Assembly (NCBI GenBank): GCA_017470005.1 | Contig: JAFUFH010000068.1 | Location: 1 to 39,086 of the forward strand | Length of the DNA: 39,086 bases | Source of the DNA: Bacilli bacterium | GTDB lineage: Bacteria > Bacillota_I > Bacilli_A > RFN20 > CAG-288 | Direction: 5' to 3' | Shown here: one piece after another, positions 15,883 through 25,075 of the stretch | How the letters are laid out: each line of letters begins with the position of its first letter | How positions within the stretch are numbered: the stretch's first letter is position 1 | Notes under the pieces: generated by a model | What the model was told of the DNA's origin: nothing | Databases searched by the model: none | What the model saw: only the letters and a program-made list of their open reading frames with translations | Position numbers and translations under genes: made by a program

Positions 15883-17016
15883 CTATTTTTTCTTCTTCTT
15901 GAACAATCCGAAGAATGTACCTTTTTTGTTTTCAATCTCATCCAGTCTCTTCACCAGATCGATCTGTTCTTTGTTTAAAGTCTTCGGGAATTTGACATTG
16001 ATGGTGACAAATTGGCTACCTATCTTTCCGTTAGGTAAGGTAACACCTTTACCAGCCATTTTGAGAATGGTATTAGATTCTGTGCAAGGTGGAACAGTTA
16101 AATCACAATCTCCGGTCACAGTAGGAACCGTGATGACTGCACCTAAGAGAGCATCGGTGTAAGAAATAGGAAGGTTGAAGTAGATATCGGCACCTTTTCT
16201 AACAAATTGCTGAGAAGGAGCGACATCGATTTGAATGTAAAGGTCACCGTTAGGTCCACCATTGACACCCGCTTCTCCCTTTCCTTCGACACGGATTCGA
16301 TTACCCGTATCGACACCTCGAGGGATATTGACGGTGATGGTCTCTTGTTTTCTCACCTTACCATTGCCGTGGCACTTATCGCATTTATGATCGATTGTTT
16401 TACCCGAACCATGACAATCCGGACAGGGCGCTTCTTGTTGCATGACACCAAGGAAAGTCTGTCTTTGAGTGACAACACGACCAGTACCATGACATCTCTG
16501 ACAAGTGTGGATATCGCTGGGGGACTTAGCTCCACTTCCTTTACAATCCGGACAAGTAGTCACATAATCTAAAGGAATATCTACGCTGGTTCCCTTAACC
16601 GCTTGATCAAAGGAGAGACGAACGGTAATCAATTTATCATCGCCTCTGCGAGGAGTGTTTCTTCTAGAACCGGAACGAGCTCCTCCGCCAAAGAATTGAG
16701 AGAAGAGATCACCAAAGCCTTCAAAGCCACCTTCAAAGCCTTCAAAGCCACCAAATCCTGCTCCACCACCAAAGCCACCAGGGCCATTCTGGTCAAAAGC
16801 AGCGTGACCAAATTGATCGTATTGGGTTCTCTTCTGTGGGTCAGAAAGAACCTCATACGCTTCGGTTACTTCTTTAAATTTTTCAGGTGCATCGGGGCTT
16901 TTATTGATATCCGGGTGATATTGCTTTGCTAACTTACGATAAGCACTCTTAATCTCATCTTGGCTTGCGGTCTTGGAGACTCCAAGTACCTCATAATAAT
17001 CTCTTTTATCTGCCAT
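15883..17016 (-). CDS. dnaJ: Chaperone DnaJ (377 aa)
   Basis: Hsp40 co-chaperone that delivers clients to DnaK and stimulates its ATPase. J domain with the HPD motif at 34-36, a Gly/Phe-rich linker (about 75-112), four zinc-binding CxxCxGxG repeats ([32 protein letters not shown]) and a C-terminal substrate-binding domain: a complete type I DnaJ. GGAGG lies about 10 nt upstream of the ATG. Last gene of hrcA-grpE-dnaK-dnaJ, separated from dnaK by a strong hairpin. Confidence 0.97.
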   Translation of the reverse strand: MADKRDYYEVLGVSKTASQDEIKSAYRKLAKQYHPDINKSPDAPEKFKEVTEAYEVLSDPQKRTQYDQFGHAAFDQNGPGGFGGGAGFGGFEGFEGGFEGFGDLFSQFFGGGARSGSRRNTPRRGDDKLITVRLSFDQAVKGTSVDIPLDYVTTCPDCKGSGAKSPSDIHTCQRCHGTGRVVTQRQTFLGVMQQEAPCPDCHGSGKTIDHKCDKCHGNGKVRKQETITVNIPRGVDTGNRIRVEGKGEAGVNGGPNGDLYIQIDVAPSQQFVRKGADIYFNLPISYTDALLGAVITVPTVTGDCDLTVPPCTESNTILKMAGKGVTLPNGKIGSQFVTINVKFPKTLNKEQIDLVKRLDEIENKKGTFFGLFKKKKK

Positions 17017-17041
17017 GAGAAAGTTTCCTCCTATGGTAGTA

Positions 17042-17066
17042 AATAAGCCCGGAGACCGGGCTTATT
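17042..17066 (-). terminator. Intercistronic hairpin between dnaK and dnaJ
   Basis: Perfect 11-bp GC-rich stem AATAAGCCCGG / CCGGGCTTATT with a 3-base loop. On the minus strand only a short interrupted T run (TTATTTACT) follows, so it may be a partial terminator or an mRNA processing or stability element lowering dnaJ relative to dnaK. Confidence 0.6.
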
Positions 17067-17080
17067 CCTTTTTAATGTAA

Positions 17081-18943
17081 TTAGTCCTTCTTTTCGGTGA
17101 AAGTGGCATCCACAACATTGGGGTCATTTTCATCCGTGCCAGTGGACTGGGCATTGCCGCCAGCATTGTTTGTAGAAGCGTTAGCGGAAGCGTTGTTGCT
17201 GGATTGATAGACTTGGTTAGCGGCTTGCTGGAGTTGAGCAATCTTAGCTCTGACAGCATCTAAATCGTTCTTATCTAAGTCCGCTTTGATTTCATCGCGG
17301 ATCTTGGTGGCGCTAGCTCTGGTTTGTTCATCGACAGGATGTTCTTTGTCATCTAACTGTCTGTTGATCTGATCGATGAGAGATTGAGCTTCGTTTCTAG
17401 TGTCAGCATCTTGTTTTCTCTTATCGTCTTCACTCTTGTGAGCTTCGGCTTCCTTGACCATTCTGTCAATCTCATCTTTGGAGAGACCAGCAGAGTTGGA
17501 AATGGTGATATGTTGTTCAGCGGAAGTGTCTAAGTCCTTAGCGGAGACAGAGACAATACCGTTGACGTCGATAGAGAAGGTGACTTGAATTCTAGGTTCG
17601 CCACGTCTGGCAGGACGGATACCTTCGAGTTTGAATCTTCCTAAGAACTTGTTGTCAGCGGCCATCGGTCTTTCACCTTGGAAGACTTGAATTTCCACGC
17701 CGGGTTGATTGTCTTCAGCAGTGGAGAAGATCTGTTGTCTAGTAGTAGGAATGGTGGTGTTTCTAGGGATGAGAGGAGTCATGACGCCACCGAGAGTTTC
17801 AATACCTAAGGTCAAAGGAGTGACATCGAGAAGGACGACATCTTTGACGTCACCACGGATGACACCGCCTTGAATAGCGGCACCGACAGAGACAGCTTCA
17901 TCAGGGTTGACAGACTGGTTAGGTCTCTTGCCGTTGTTGAGTCTTGTGACAAGGTCGACAACAGCGGGCATACGAGTGGAACCACCGACTAAGATGATAT
18001 CATCGATTTCGCTGATGGAGAGCTTAGCATCGGCCAAAGCTTTTTCGAAAGGAGTTCTACAACGAGCGATTAAATCGGCAGTTAAATCCTGGAATTTGGC
18101 TCTGGAGAGAGTGGTTTCGAAGTTGACAGGAGCGCCATCTTTGAATCCGATATAAGGAAGAGAGATCATGGTCTCGTTCTGAGCGGAGAGGTTGATCTTT
18201 GCTTTTTCGGCTTCATCTCTCAATCTCTGGAGAGTAGGTCTATCCTTGGGGTTGTTCTTGTCGATATAAATACCGCACTGAGAATTGATTTCCTTGATGA
18301 GGAAGTCGATGATGTGGTTATCCCAGTCATCACCACCTAATTGGGTATCACCAGAGGTGGCGAGAACTTCGAAAGTACCATCACCGATATCCAAGATGGA
18401 GACATCTAAGGTACCACCACCCAAATCGAAGACAAGGATCTTACCGCTCTTCTTAGAATCCATACCGTAAGCAAGAGCAGCGGCAGTAGGTTCAGAGATG
18501 ACTCTAACAACATCTAAGCCCGCGATAGTACCAGCGTTCTTGGTCGCTTGTCTTTGGTCATCGTTGAAGTAAGCAGGGCAGGTAATGACAGCCTTAGTGA
18601 CCGTCTGTCCTAAATATTTTTCGGCATAACCTTTCATATAGGAGAGGACTTTGGCGGAGATTTCTTCCGGAGTGAAATCCTTTCCGATGCAGCCGATGTG
18701 AGTCATGAAACGAGTACCCATCTTTCTCTTGATGGAGTGAACGGTGTCAGAGTTGGTTAAGAGCATACGCTTTGCGGCGTTACCAACGATTTCTTCACCA
18801 TCCGCTTTAAAAGAGACGACAGAAGGGCAAGTGTTGCTTCCTTCCGGAGAAGGAATGACCTTGACGGTCTGATCTTCTTGCATATAAGAGACGACAGAGT
18901 TTGTTGTACCTAAATCGATACCTAAGATAATTTCTTTAGCCAT
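17081..18943 (-). CDS. dnaK: Chaperone DnaK (620 aa)
   Basis: Hsp70 ATP-driven chaperone. The N-terminal ATPase domain opens with [11 protein letters not shown] and holds [35 protein letters not shown] and [10 protein letters not shown]; the inter-domain linker [13 protein letters not shown] and substrate-binding domain follow, then a lid ending DPNVVDATF. Gram-positive length. Start has AAGGAGGA 9 nt upstream, which overlaps the grpE stop region (5-nt gap). Regulated by HrcA through CIRCE upstream of hrcA. Confidence 0.98.
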   Translation of the reverse strand: MAKEIILGIDLGTTNSVVSYMQEDQTVKVIPSPEGSNTCPSVVSFKADGEEIVGNAAKRMLLTNSDTVHSIKRKMGTRFMTHIGCIGKDFTPEEISAKVLSYMKGYAEKYLGQTVTKAVITCPAYFNDDQRQATKNAGTIAGLDVVRVISEPTAAALAYGMDSKKSGKILVFDLGGGTLDVSILDIGDGTFEVLATSGDTQLGGDDWDNHIIDFLIKEINSQCGIYIDKNNPKDRPTLQRLRDEAEKAKINLSAQNETMISLPYIGFKDGAPVNFETTLSRAKFQDLTADLIARCRTPFEKALADAKLSISEIDDIILVGGSTRMPAVVDLVTRLNNGKRPNQSVNPDEAVSVGAAIQGGVIRGDVKDVVLLDVTPLTLGIETLGGVMTPLIPRNTTIPTTRQQIFSTAEDNQPGVEIQVFQGERPMAADNKFLGRFKLEGIRPARRGEPRIQVTFSIDVNGIVSVSAKDLDTSAEQHITISNSAGLSKDEIDRMVKEAEAHKSEDDKRKQDADTRNEAQSLIDQINRQLDDKEHPVDEQTRASATKIRDEIKADLDKNDLDAVRAKIAQLQQAANQVYQSSNNASANASTNNAGGNAQSTGTDENDPNVVDATFTEKKD

Positions 18944-18948
18944 AATGA

Positions 18949-19635
18949 TTAATCCTCCTTGGTTTGATTATCATCAGAAGTTTTTTCTTCTGTGTTAGTT
19001 TCTTCTTTCTTTTCTTCTTTTTCTGCTTTCTTGGTGATGATGACACCAGCAGGTCTTAATAAATATTCGTAGAGTTTGTATCCTTTGGTGAAGGAATCCG
19101 CGACTTTGTTATCTTCCTCTCCTTCTACAGTAGAGAACGCTTGCATTGTCGTAGGATCGTAATCTTCTCCTACCTGGGGATCGATGATTTCGACATGAAC
19201 TTGCTTTAAGGTATAAAGAAGTTTGTTGTGAATCATCTTGAAGCCTTGAACATAATTCTTAACGACAGGGTCCGCAGGTTCATTCTTGAGAGCCATGTCG
19301 AAGGCGTCGAGAGTAGGAATGAGTTCTTCGATCAAGGAACGAGCCGCATATTTCTTGAAATCGGCGTTCTCTTTTTCGACTTGTTTTCTGACATTGGACA
19401 TATCGGCATAACAAGTGTAATATTTGTTCTTCCAATCGTCTTTTTCTTTGTCAGCAGCCTCATATTTGTCTTGGAATTCCACCGCTCTCTTTTTCATCTC
19501 ATCGAGCTGTTTTTCTAAGAATTCCAATTTTTCTTTCTCTTTCTTGGCTTCTTTTTTTTCGTTCTTTTTTTCTTCTTTTTCACTGGATTCTTTCAACTCT
19601 TCTTCGTTGATAGAATTCTTTTCTTCTTCGCTCAT
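18949..19635 (-). CDS. grpE: Nucleotide exchange factor GrpE (228 aa)
   Basis: Dimeric exchange factor that releases ADP from DnaK. A long charged N-terminal coiled coil (Glu/Lys-rich to about residue 70) leads into the GrpE core, [29 protein letters not shown], and the beta domain with [11 protein letters not shown] and [16 protein letters not shown]. The C-terminal tail after residue 205 is again Glu/Lys/Thr-rich and longer than usual. ATG overlaps the hrcA stop by 4 bases (ATGA), with GGGAGG upstream. Confidence 0.96.
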   Translation of the reverse strand: MSEEEKNSINEEELKESSEKEEKKNEKKEAKKEKEKLEFLEKQLDEMKKRAVEFQDKYEAADKEKDDWKNKYYTCYADMSNVRKQVEKENADFKKYAARSLIEELIPTLDAFDMALKNEPADPVVKNYVQGFKMIHNKLLYTLKQVHVEIIDPQVGEDYDPTTMQAFSTVEGEEDNKVADSFTKGYKLYEYLLRPAGVIITKKAEKEEKKEETNTEEKTSDDNQTKED

Positions 19636-20765
19636 TTCTTACCTCCCTTCTTTGCCACTTTCTTGGCGGGTTTCTTTTTGTTTTCTTTCATGATTTCTAC
19701 ATTGGAGACTTCAGAGACAGGAATCAAAGAGGAAGAAGAAGCAGGGGTAGAGAAGTAATATTTATCCAACATGTAGACAACATATTCTAGAGCAGAGAGA
19801 ACTCTCTTATAATCCATTCTCTTCGGGCCGACAATCGCGATGGAATCTTTGCTATTGAGTGGCTTAGAGACAATGGCGAAGTCCCCTTTCTTATCATTGG
19901 TGAAGGCGACATTGACATTGCTTCCAATATCATCGTGTTGAGCAAAATTCTTTTCGAGATTGTGAGGATCCTGTAAGGCATCAAAGGCGGATAGGAAGGA
20001 TTCTTTATCGGAAGAGAACTCTGGAAGTGAGAGCAAGTTCTTTTGTCCGTAGACTTGGAATCTCTTCTTTGCGAAAGAGATGAGAGCATCTAAGAAGGCT
20101 TGTAAGACCACATCTCCTCCTCTTCCAAAGGTTTGGATGAAGATAGGTTCTAAGGCTTTCGCTTTTCCTTCTAGTTCAGAGATCTTTGTTCCCACAAGTC
20201 TTTCCGATAGCATCGCGATAGCCGTGGAGAGAGCAGAGAAGGTGACACCATCCTTGTTGTTGATGACAAAGGTCTTCTTTTCCACATAACCAGAATCGGT
20301 GATGAAGATGAACATCGCCGTCTTCTCGGTCAAGCGGAGAAGTTGAAGCGAAACAAGAAGCTCTTCTGTTGCTTTAGGACCTAAGACGACTGTGGCCATA
20401 TTGGTCATCTCAGAGAGCATTTGGCAAGAGCGAGAGAGAACATCTTCTACACTTTTACTTCTGCTGTTGAGGACCTCTTGGAATTCTCTTTGGAACTCCA
20501 TATCCACACTGTTCATCAAGGCGGAATTATCTAGATGATCTAAATAATATTGATAGCCTTGTGCGGAAGGAACTCTACCAGAAGAGACATGTGTCTTTTC
20601 TAGCATCCCTTCTTTTTCTAGCTCTGCCATCGCATTACGGATGGTAGCGGAAGAACAGTTGAGTTTATATTTCTCTAACAGTGTCTTCGATCCGACCGGC
20701 TGAGCGGTCTCGATGAATTCTTCGACGATGTATTTTAAGATTTCGTCTTTGCGTTCTAATTTCAT
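19632..20765 (-). CDS. hrcA: Heat-inducible repressor HrcA (377 aa)
   Basis: Represses class I heat-shock genes by binding CIRCE; folding depends on GroEL. N-terminal winged helix: KLERKDEILKYIVEEFIETA, PVGSKTLLEKY and SSATIRNAMAELEKEGML, then the VSSGRVPSAQGYQYYLDHL signature, then the GAF-like and C-terminal regions. At 377 residues it is longer than the common 340-350 because of a Lys-rich tail (last 17 residues contain ten Lys), which may add non-specific DNA affinity; this is inference. GGAGGG precedes the ATG; CIRCE lies just upstream. Confidence 0.96.
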   Translation of the reverse strand: MKLERKDEILKYIVEEFIETAQPVGSKTLLEKYKLNCSSATIRNAMAELEKEGMLEKTHVSSGRVPSAQGYQYYLDHLDNSALMNSVDMEFQREFQEVLNSRSKSVEDVLSRSCQMLSEMTNMATVVLGPKATEELLVSLQLLRLTEKTAMFIFITDSGYVEKKTFVINNKDGVTFSALSTAIAMLSERLVGTKISELEGKAKALEPIFIQTFGRGGDVVLQAFLDALISFAKKRFQVYGQKNLLSLPEFSSDKESFLSAFDALQDPHNLEKNFAQHDDIGSNVNVAFTNDKKGDFAIVSKPLNSKDSIAIVGPKRMDYKRVLSALEYVVYMLDKYYFSTPASSSSLIPVSEVSNVEIMKENKKKPAKKVAKKGGKK

Positions 20766-20777
20766 ATCGCCCTCCGG

Positions 20778-20804
20778 TTAGCACTCAACTTTTTGAAGTG
20801 CTAT
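20778..20804 (-). promoter_or_regulatory. CIRCE element 1, HrcA operator
   Basis: TTAGCACTC-N9-AAGTGCTAT, two mismatches from the canonical TTAGCACTC-N9-GAGTGCTAA. Lies in the hrcA leader between the -10 box and the ribosome binding site. Confidence 0.9.
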
Positions 20805-20808
20805 GTAT

Positions 20809-20836
20809 ATTATAACCACGAAATTAGCAAATGCAA
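20809..20836 (-). promoter_or_regulatory. Heat-shock operon promoter
   Basis: Minus-strand TATAAT (20809-20814) with TTGCAT (20831-20836) at 16 bases as the best -35. It lies between the two CIRCE copies, and the -35 region overlaps CIRCE 2. Confidence 0.6.
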
Positions 20837-20850
20837 GTGTAGAGTGCTAA
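20824..20850 (-). promoter_or_regulatory. CIRCE element 2, degenerate second HrcA operator
   Basis: TTAGCAAAT-N9-GAGTGCTAA. The right half is perfect, the left half has three changes, and spacing is exactly 9 bases as in canonical CIRCE. Confidence 0.75.
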
Positions 20851-20940
20851 AAATCATAAAAATCTATCAAATTTTATCCCTTGCGCTCCTTTACTATTAA
20901 TATGGAGCTAATAAATCAATAAATATATAGAAGTATATAT

Positions 20941-20977
20941 AAAAGAAAAACATGGTTTCCGGGTTTAGAAACCATGT
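20941..20977 (-). terminator. Terminator of the CNNM/CorC operon
   Basis: ACATGGTTTC / GAAACCATGT, 10-bp stem (20950-20959 with 20968-20977), followed on the minus strand by TTTTCTTTT. Confidence 0.85.
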
Positions 20978-21000
20978 CTATTCTCTTTATATTTTTAAGA

Positions 21001-22317
21001 CTATTCTTCCTCTTTTTTTGTCACCAAAAGTCTTTCTACCGCCCCATTTTCGTCGAGTGCTAAGACCTTGATGTGAATATTTTGAAAGTCGACTTCATCG
21101 CCTTGTTTAGCGAATTGATCGTTGAGAAGTTCTACCACGAAGCCACCGATGGTGACATATTCGGTATTGATTTCTTCATAATTCAATCCTAAGGTATTAC
21201 AGAAATCTTCTAGAGTGACATTACCATCGATGATATAAGAGCCATCCTTTCTTTCTACGATAGGCTGATTAGAGGAATCATCTTCATCATAGATTTCTCC
21301 GACGATCTCTTCTAAGATATCTTCTAGAGTGACAATACCAGCGACACCACCATATTCATCCATGATGAGTGCTAATTGTTTCTTGGTCTTTTTAAATTGT
21401 CTTAAGATATCGTTGATTTCTACAGAGGTGGGGAAACGGAGAGGTTCAATCAAGATATCTTCTAAAGAGAATTCTTCTTTGGAAGCTAACTTGATGATCA
21501 AAGTCTTGGTTTGAATATAACCGATGATATTATCGATAGTATCTTGATAGACAGGGATACGTCCATAATCAAACAATTCTTCTTCCTTTAAGATATCTTC
21601 TAAAGAATCTTCAATATCGATAGCAAAGACAGAGACTCTCGGAGTCATGATTTCAAAGGCTTCGGTGTGAGTGTAACGGATGGTTTCATGAAGCATGTCT
21701 GCTAAGTTTTCATCCACGGTTCCTTGTTCTTCAATCTCATCGACCATCTCGTGAAGATCATCTTCGGCTGTGGGAACTTCCGGAACTCCCTTCTTGCTCG
21801 CTTTGGAAAGAGAGCTACCGATCAAATAAGCGGGATAGGTGATGGGAGCAAAGACAAAACGAAGAACATTTACCCAACCAGAATAAAGAATAGATAATTT
21901 GAAATTGTTGACTTTGGAAACAGATTTCGGAACAATCTCACCAAAAGTAATCTTTAAAGATAAGGCAATTAAAGAGGTAACTAAACCCCAGTTATCCGCT
22001 AATGAAGAAGTAGCACCCGCTACCAAAAGATAACAAAGATTCACACCCAATAAAGTGGCGATCGTATCTAAACCGGCATTGACGGTATCATTTAAGAAGA
22101 GAATGGTGGAGATAGTCTTATCGTATTCGCTAGCAAGTTTATGAGCTCTGATAACACCTTTTTTGGCATTAGGAAGACTTGCTTCTTTTTCTAAGCGCAA
22201 GATATCTACACTTCCATAAGCCATATCCGCACTAGAGAAGAGGAAAGATAAAACGATAAACAACACCAAAGCGATTGCATAGATGACGATGGTGGTAATC
22301 AATTCGGGATCATTCAT
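21001..22317 (-). CDS. CNNM/CorC (HlyC) family membrane protein (438 aa)
   Basis: Integral membrane protein of the CNNM/CorC family, linked to Mg2+ (or other divalent cation) export. An N-terminal CNNM (DUF21) domain with about four hydrophobic helices (about 1-170) is followed by a CBS pair (TPRVSVFAIDIEDSLEDIL to VTLEDILEEIVGEIYDEDD) and a C-terminal CorC_HlyC domain (about 355-435). The ATG at 22317 is chosen because GGAGGTGG lies 6 nt upstream; it overlaps the preceding gene by 8 bases. Ends at a good terminator. Transported ion inferred from family only. Confidence 0.88.
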   Translation of the reverse strand: MNDPELITTIVIYAIALVLFIVLSFLFSSADMAYGSVDILRLEKEASLPNAKKGVIRAHKLASEYDKTISTILFLNDTVNAGLDTIATLLGVNLCYLLVAGATSSLADNWGLVTSLIALSLKITFGEIVPKSVSKVNNFKLSILYSGWVNVLRFVFAPITYPAYLIGSSLSKASKKGVPEVPTAEDDLHEMVDEIEEQGTVDENLADMLHETIRYTHTEAFEIMTPRVSVFAIDIEDSLEDILKEEELFDYGRIPVYQDTIDNIIGYIQTKTLIIKLASKEEFSLEDILIEPLRFPTSVEINDILRQFKKTKKQLALIMDEYGGVAGIVTLEDILEEIVGEIYDEDDSSNQPIVERKDGSYIIDGNVTLEDFCNTLGLNYEEINTEYVTIGGFVVELLNDQFAKQGDEVDFQNIHIKVLALDENGAVERLLVTKKEEE

Positions 22318-23410
22318 GTTCCACCTCCGCATCAGCATCAATTGTCGGATCTTCAGCGATATCATCCACGAGTTGCTCTAAGATATCTTCCATGGTGACG
22401 GTACCTAAAACTTTTCCGTTTTCACAGACCACCGCCATATGAACCTTATTGCGGTTCATGATATGCATCGCTTCATCTAAAGTCACACTCGCTTCCATCA
22501 CATCCGCTTTTTCTAAGACAGAAGGAATAGAAAGATGAGGGTCTTTTAAATATTCTTGATAATAAGAACGCAACACCAAAATACCGATAATGTTATCCTT
22601 GGTCTCATCATAAATCGGGATACGAGAAAACTCGGTCTTCGTGATCTCTTCATTGAGCTTTTCAGCAGTCAATCCATTGATATCTAAAGCGAAGACTTGA
22701 TCTAAAGGAATATAGACTTGTTTGATACTTCTCGTATCAAAGGTCATGACATTATCTAAGATTTCCGCTTCATCCTCTTCAAACAGCATATCCTTCTCTT
22801 CTTCATCTTCTAATATCGTCTCATCATTGATGGCGACATTGACTTGTTGCATCAAGTCTTCTTTGGAAAGAGAATTGTTGTCATGAATACGGAAGATTTT
22901 ATGAACCAGTAACAAGATTCCGCGGAAGAGGAGAATGAGAGGGAATAAGATAATCTGTAAAAATAGAATCGGATAAGCCATCAAGATGGCCATCTGATCC
23001 GGGATAGATTTAGAAATAACTTTAGGAATCGTATCAGCGACAACATAAAACAAAACACCCATGACCACCGTAGAAAGGAGTGCTTCTACACCACTTCCCC
23101 ATCCCATATCGACACAGACGTTATACCAAAGTAAAGCAGATAGGAAGGACATGAGGGTAGCGACAGTATTTGAGGAAACTAAAATGGTCACCAAAGTATT
23201 GTCAAACTTATCGACAAGATAAGTGATGACTTTGGCATATTTCTTTCCTTTTTCCGCTTCGGCGCGGAAATGATATTTATTACAATTGGTAAAGGCGTTT
23301 TCGCTTGCTGAAAAAATACCTGTGATGACAAGAAGGATAGCGATAACTATCCAACACACCCAGAAGGGCATACCCCATATAAGATGATCGCCTGAGTCAG
23401 TACCGTCCAT
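22310..23410 (-). CDS. CNNM/CorC-like membrane protein lacking the CorC_HlyC domain (366 aa)
   Basis: Paralogue and operon partner of the next gene. It has an N-terminal CNNM domain with about four hydrophobic helices and a CBS pair (DTRSIKQVYIPLDQVFAL to VTMEDILEQLVDDIAED), then stops after a short acidic tail (DADAEVEHE). The C-terminal CorC_HlyC domain of about 80 residues present in its neighbour is missing, with no sign of a frameshift. AGGAGA precedes the ATG. The two may form a heteromer; that is inference. Confidence 0.87.
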   Translation of the reverse strand: MDGTDSGDHLIWGMPFWVCWIVIAILLVITGIFSASENAFTNCNKYHFRAEAEKGKKYAKVITYLVDKFDNTLVTILVSSNTVATLMSFLSALLWYNVCVDMGWGSGVEALLSTVVMGVLFYVVADTIPKVISKSIPDQMAILMAYPILFLQIILFPLILLFRGILLLVHKIFRIHDNNSLSKEDLMQQVNVAINDETILEDEEEKDMLFEEDEAEILDNVMTFDTRSIKQVYIPLDQVFALDINGLTAEKLNEEITKTEFSRIPIYDETKDNIIGILVLRSYYQEYLKDPHLSIPSVLEKADVMEASVTLDEAMHIMNRNKVHMAVVCENGKVLGTVTMEDILEQLVDDIAEDPTIDADAEVEHE

Positions 23411-23469
23411 AGTTCTCCTAAATGATATCTAATACTATAACAAATATTTATGAATAAAAAAAGAGTACC

Positions 23470-23494
23470 AAGTCCCTAGAATTAGGACTTTTTA
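23470..23494. terminator. Hairpin with T run upstream of the CNNM operon
   Basis: AAGTC(C)CTA / TAGGACTT around GAAT, with TTTTT at once on the plus strand; on the minus strand a seven-T run follows 9 bases later. No plus-strand gene ends here, so it may be the terminator of the decayed gene beside it or a leader structure. Confidence 0.4.
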
Positions 23495-23496
23495 TC

Positions 23497-23636
23497 CTAA
23501 AAGAGCCCAATTTCATCATTAGGTTTCACTAATTTTGTAAAACTTAGCTGACTAAAAATCATGGATTTTCCAACAGCTTTACCCCTATAGTTTTTTCAAA
23601 ACATCGAATTTGTCTCGCTATATCCTTGTCATTTTT
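23497..23636 (-). pseudogene. Possible decayed gene fragment
   Basis: Two short minus-strand frames look protein-like. One (about 23559-23636) reads NDKDIARQIRCFEKTIG then VKLLENP before a stop; the other (23497-23562) reads MIFSQLSFTKLVKP then NDEIGLF before a stop. A one-base deletion would join them into about 45 residues. No start or ribosome binding site is seen. I do not recognise the family. The rest of the 338-base gap holds only hairpins and the CNNM gene leader. Confidence 0.25.
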
Positions 23637-23698
23637 TTATTCCAAAAAACACAAACACCTTCTTGTAATTTTATCAGCTTGGTTTTATCTCATTTGAA

Positions 23699-23736
23699 AA
23701 CCCCTCTAAAGATTTTTTAAACCAGCTAGAGGGGTT
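23699..23736 (-). terminator. Terminator of the APH-like kinase gene
   Basis: AACCCCTCTA / TAGAGGGGTT, a 10-bp GC-rich stem with an 18-base loop, followed by TTTTC on the minus strand. Confidence 0.7.
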
Positions 23737-23748
23737 ATTTTATGATGA

Positions 23749-24513
23749 TTAATAAGTGACAGAGTCGATGTTTTTAAGAAGAATTTCTTTCTTCTTTTCA
23801 TCGTTGACTCTAGTAAGATAAGCAGCAGAGAGAACAGCCACCCATCCTTTGATGTAAGACATAGAAGTGTAAGACTTCTTAGAGAATTCTCTCAAATAAA
23901 TATCCGCAATCTTAGGTTCTCCATCGATGAGGAACATCAAGTAAGTATTGACGATATCCGCGGTAGCATTTCCTTTAGAGCAGTGAGCCCAGTCTAAGAT
24001 ATAGAAAGTTCCATCATCTGTGACCATGATATTGTGAGGATAGATATCTCCGTGACAGATATTGAGGTGATTGGGGAATTTTTCTAATTTGAGTTGGATA
24101 TCATATCTTTGAGAAGGATCCAAAGACGCCTCTTCAATATAGCGTTTCACTTTTGCCTTCAAATCCGGCAAGAAGTTATTCTTACAAAGCTTAGAGAGAA
24201 GACGGATGTGAGCTTGAAGCATCTTGACCACGTGTTGTTTTTTGTGTTCAGGATCCGCTTCAATGATAGATTCTAAGGTTCTACCTTTGATCTCTTGAGA
24301 AGTAAAAGCCCAGTCATCTCCGACTTGGAAAACATCATAAACTTTAGGAACGGGCAATCCGCTTTCCATGACGAATTGTTGGATAGAGGCCTCTCTCATA
24401 ACGTTGTAACCATGATAAAAATTATGGTCGAAAACTTTTGTGATGATACCATCGTGCACGTAAACACGTTTATGATTTCTTTCGGAAATCAAATCCCCTA
24501 AAATACGTTCCAT
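23749..24513 (-). CDS. Phosphotransferase of the APH/choline-kinase fold (254 aa)
   Basis: Protein-kinase-like small-molecule kinase. The Brenner motif CHGDIYPHNIMV (His154, Asp156, Asn161) and the metal-binding ILDWAHCSKGN (Asp174) are intact; N-terminal EASIQQFVMESGLPVPKVYDV is typical of the aminoglycoside phosphotransferase superfamily. Substrate cannot be assigned; choline, fructosamine, sugars and antibiotics are all used by this fold, and a housekeeping role is as likely as resistance. AGGAGA lies 12 nt before the ATG and a TATAAT at 24541-24546 could be the -10. Monocistronic, with its own terminator. Confidence 0.85.
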   Translation of the reverse strand: MERILGDLISERNHKRVYVHDGIITKVFDHNFYHGYNVMREASIQQFVMESGLPVPKVYDVFQVGDDWAFTSQEIKGRTLESIIEADPEHKKQHVVKMLQAHIRLLSKLCKNNFLPDLKAKVKRYIEEASLDPSQRYDIQLKLEKFPNHLNICHGDIYPHNIMVTDDGTFYILDWAHCSKGNATADIVNTYLMFLIDGEPKIADIYLREFSKKSYTSMSYIKGWVAVLSAAYLTRVNDEKKKEILLKNIDSVTY

Positions 24514-24683
24514 AGTTCGTTTATTTCTCCTACATTATTTATTATATAACTAACTGCTGTTTTTTTGGGAGAGTTTACTCAAATTATTGTGATGAAAGCG
24601 TTAAAAACGCCCACATTTCCTAATGTTTTCTTGAATCAACTTTTTTCTCGTTAAAACAAAAAAGAAAGCAATAAAAAAATTCC

Positions 24684-24712
24684 TTGATTATAAAGGTCTA
24701 AAATGATATTAT
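24684..24712 (+). promoter_or_regulatory. Promoter of rpmB
   Basis: TTGATT (24684-24689), 17-base spacer ending in TGA, TATTAT (24707-24712): a -35 plus extended -10. Leader about 52 nt. The 170 bases upstream to the divergent APH-like gene hold nothing else I can name beyond a short GCGTT-AAA-AACGC palindrome. Confidence 0.7.
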
Positions 24713-24770
24713 CTATAAGCACGTTTTTTATTCAAATTTTATTGTGCAGATAATATGGGAGGATATACAT

Positions 24771-25001
24771 ATGTCCAGAAAATGTCCGATCACTGGTAAA
24801 GGCCCTATGTCCGGTAAGAATGTCTCTCACTCCATGAGACACACCTGCAGACGTTGGAATGTCAATTTACAGACTACTACCATCACCGATGCCAACGGCA
24901 ACAAAAAGAGAATCAGAGTTTCTGCCGCTGCTTTGAGAACCCTCAGAAAGAACAACGCCAAAGCCGCTGCTAAGGCCGCTGAGACTTCTGCTGCTGAGTA
25001 A
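24771..25001 (+). CDS. rpmB: 50S ribosomal protein L28 (76 aa)
   Basis: Large-subunit protein. MSRKCPITGKGPMSGKNVSH is the L28 N-terminus, and the core RRWNVNLQ and KKRIRVSAAALRTLRK agree with the family. It is a little longer than B. subtilis L28 because of an Ala-rich C-terminal tail of about 15 residues. The ATG at 24771 has GGGAGGA 7 nt upstream. It keeps the usual Firmicutes position beside the rsgA-rpe region, though on the opposite strand here. Confidence 0.96.
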   Translation: MSRKCPITGKGPMSGKNVSHSMRHTCRRWNVNLQTTTITDANGNKKRIRVSAAALRTLRKNNAKAAAKAAETSAAE

Positions 25002-25034
25002 GAGATTCTCCCTTAGGTAACTGAAACCAAGATA

Positions 25035-25062
25035 GGGGCTGTCATTGCGACAGCCCCTTTTT
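25035..25062 (+). terminator. Terminator of rpmB
   Basis: GGGGCTGTC / GACAGCCCC, perfect 9-bp stem with a 5-base loop, followed by TTTTT. Confidence 0.95.
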
Positions 25063-25075
25063 GATGTTTTTAAAT

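Noticed and set aside
23749..24513. Antibiotic resistance gene
   Set aside because: The APH fold alone does not show this; the many non-resistance members of the fold and a plain chromosomal setting do not support the call.
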